Source: an uncultured Collinsella sp. (GTDB lineage Bacteria; Actinomycetota; Coriobacteriia; Coriobacteriales; Coriobacteriaceae). From it: a DNA stretch of 7,106 bases. The stretch is from NCBI GenBank assembly GCA_958424475.1, contig CATZTY010000050.1, positions 1 through 7,106 of the forward strand. The letters run 5' to 3'. The notes beneath the pieces are model-generated. The model saw only the letters and a list, made by a program, of their open reading frames with translations. It was not told the origin of the DNA and searched no databases. Positions 6,091-7,106 of this stretch are shown piece after piece. The translations under genes were made by a program, and so were the position numbers. Each line of letters starts with the position of its first letter. Position 1 is the stretch's first letter.

Positions 6091-7002
6091 ATGTCTGAGA
6101 ACGAAGAGATTATGAACGAGACCGAGAACGAGACCATGGCTGCCGAGGTCGAGGCAGTCGAGACCGTGGAGACCGAAGCTGCCGAGGTTGAGGCTGCTGA
6201 CGAGGTTTCCGCCGAGGAGGAGGCCGAGGTTGTCGAGGCCGCCGTTGATTACGATGACGAAGAGCTGATGGACAAGATGCAGAAGGCCGCCCGCCTGCTG
6301 CGTAGCCGTCGCTTTGCTATTTCCAAGGAGGAGGAGGCCAAGGCCGAGCGCATGGCGAACATCGAGCGCGCTATCAAGCTTCTTGACCTCAAGCCTAAGA
6401 TGGAGCAGAAGGAAATGTCCGACCTGCTGGGCATGCGCCTCCGTGAGCTCGATGGCCTGATGGCCGAGGCCGAGGCCGCCGATCTGGTCGGCCGCATCGA
6501 CGACGCCGAGGGCGATATGCGCAAGATCGTCGTCTTCGCTGCCGAGGATGCCGCTGAGGGCCTGGTCGAGCTTGCCAACAAGAAGGAGAAGCTCCTGCCC
6601 GAGCTTTCTTACGAGGAGGCCACCGAGCTGATGGCCGCTCTCGATAAGGTTATCGCTCCGCTCGTCGCCATGGGCCTGGACGAGGACCGCGGTCCTCGCG
6701 GCGGTCGTGACGATCGCGGTGGCCGTGGCGGCGACCGTGGCGGTCGTGGCGGCTTTGGCGATCGCGGTGGCCGTGGCGGTGACCGCGGCGGTCGCGGTGG
6801 CGATCGCGGTGGCCGTGGCGGCTTTGGTGACCGTGGCGGCGACCGTGGCGGTCGCGGCGGCTTTGGCGGCAACCGTGGTGGCTATGGCGATCGCGGTGGC
6901 AACCGCGGCGGCTTTGGCGGCAACCGTGGTAACGACCGCGGCGGCCGTGGTGGCGATCGTGGCGGCCGCAACGGCGGCGGCTTCCGCGGCAACCGCTTCT
7001 AG
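6091..7002 (+). CDS. MarR-like winged-helix protein with acidic N-terminus and RGG-repeat tail
   Basis: This 303-aa protein has three parts. Residues 1 to about 58 are low-complexity and strongly acidic (Glu, Ala, Val). Residues about 60-195 are helical and charged. Within them the helix-turn-helix-like stretch M-S-D-L-L-G-M-R-L-R-E-L (109-120), then A-D-L-V-G-R-I, an acidic turn and R-K-I-V-V-F, match the recognition helix and wing of a MarR-type domain. Residues 200-303 are a tail of Gly, Arg, Asp, Asn and Phe with 20 R-G-G triplets and spaced aromatics (F222, F245, F258, Y265, F275, F298, F303). RGG tails bind RNA and drive condensation in eukaryotic proteins and some bacterial RNA helicases. 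Here an RNA- or nucleoid-binding role is inferred. No helicase, RRM or cold-shock motif is present, and I do not recognise a named gene. It appears monocistronic, with a structured leader and a hairpin after the stop. Confidence 0.85.
   Translation: MSENEEIMNETENETMAAEVEAVETVETEAAEVEAADEVSAEEEAEVVEAAVDYDDEELMDKMQKAARLLRSRRFAISKEEEAKAERMANIERAIKLLDLKPKMEQKEMSDLLGMRLRELDGLMAEAEAADLVGRIDDAEGDMRKIVVFAAEDAAEGLVELANKKEKLLPELSYEEATELMAALDKVIAPLVAMGLDEDRGPRGGRDDRGGRGGDRGGRGGFGDRGGRGGDRGGRGGDRGGRGGFGDRGGDRGGRGGFGGNRGGYGDRGGNRGGFGGNRGNDRGGRGGDRGGRNGGGFRGNRF
6700..6993 (+). repeat. In-gene GC-rich repeats encoding the RGG tail
   Basis: The DNA is a degenerate repeat of Arg-Gly-Gly codons mixed with Asp, Phe and Asn codons. 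A 20-bp unit GATCGCGGTGGCCGTGGCGG occurs exactly at 6712-6731, 6760-6779 and 6802-6821. A 27-bp segment is identical at 6853-6879 and 6904-6930, 51 bp apart. All offsets (48, 42, 51) are multiples of three. Elsewhere third positions alternate between C and T, so most units are diverged at synonymous sites. Confidence 0.85.
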
Positions 7003-7004
7003 GG

Positions 7005-7031
7005 GTTACGCGGTTCTACGAACCGCGTAAC
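7005..7031 (+). terminator. Perfect 12-bp hairpin after the RGG gene
   Basis: The arms 7005-7016 and 7020-7031 are exactly complementary around a 3-nt loop (TAC), starting 3 nt after the stop codon. The sequence after it (TAGTTGACG) has only scattered Ts, so it is a weak intrinsic terminator or a 3'-end stabilising structure. TTGACG at 7035-7040 resembles a -35 box for the next gene but has no good -10. Confidence 0.6.
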
Positions 7032-7085
7032 TAGTTGACGCTGCGCGCCCACCAGAGCGACAACTTGTCATTCAAAGAGGACGGC

Positions 7086-7106
7086 ATGACCAGAAGGTCT
7101 ATGCCG
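7086..7106 (+). CDS. Start of an unidentified gene, cut by the window edge
   Basis: An ATG at 7086 follows AGAGG (7076-7080) by 5 nt and opens seven codons, M-T-R-R-S-M-P, before the window ends. The spacing and ribosome binding site support a real start, but the product cannot be identified from so little. Confidence 0.5.

Noticed and set aside
6609..6872. A proline-, arginine- and serine-rich minus-strand frame opposite the RGG tail
   Set aside because: The P-P-R-S-P pattern is the direct antisense shadow of the Arg-Gly-Gly codons.
6700..6993. Possible CRISPR or intergenic tandem repeat array
   Set aside because: The repeats are Arg-Gly-Gly codons within one open frame, with no spacers of constant length.
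6707..7030. An Ala/Val-rich plus-strand frame overlapping the RGG tail
   Set aside because: It is the shifted reading of the same repeats, with no ribosome binding site or known domain.

Overview
The window is a stretch of moderately GC-rich bacterial chromosome with strong purine-rich Shine-Dalgarno sites and compact gene spacing. The gene mix is a glucose/beta-glucoside-type PTS permease, a Clostridium-type short peptide deformylase variant, an LmrB-like DHA2 exporter and a winged-helix protein with a long RGG tail. It suggests a gut anaerobe of the Coriobacteriia (Collinsella or a relative). This assignment is inferred from gene style, not from a marker gene.

Region 1 (1-2890, plus strand) is a probable sugar-uptake operon. 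The first gene is a short, leaderless member of the neutral-ceramidase-like hydrolase superfamily (70-1188). A 192-nt gap with possible RNA structure follows, then a PTS EIIBC permease (1381-2823). Both genes start behind the same 11-base ribosome binding sequence. A strong hairpin (2844-2884) ends the unit. The hydrolase looks cytoplasmic, so it may act on what the permease imports.

Region 2 (2947-4317, minus strand) holds a 136-aa peptide deformylase of the short variant family followed 36 nt later by a LysR-type regulator, probably one transcription unit. It converges on the PTS unit. Divergent from it, sharing a 205-nt intergenic region, is a 14-TM-type DHA2 multidrug exporter (4523-5938, plus). 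An exporter, a deformylase variant and a LysR regulator together could form a small stress or antimicrobial-response locus.

Region 3 (5939-7106, plus) carries the most unusual gene, a 303-aa protein at 6091-7002. It has an acidic disordered N-terminus, a MarR-like winged-helix core and about 100 residues of RGG-repeat tail with 20 RGG triplets. Its leader contains three consecutive small hairpins just before the ribosome binding site, and a perfect 12-bp hairpin follows its stop codon. The first seven codons of another gene begin at 7086 and run off the window.
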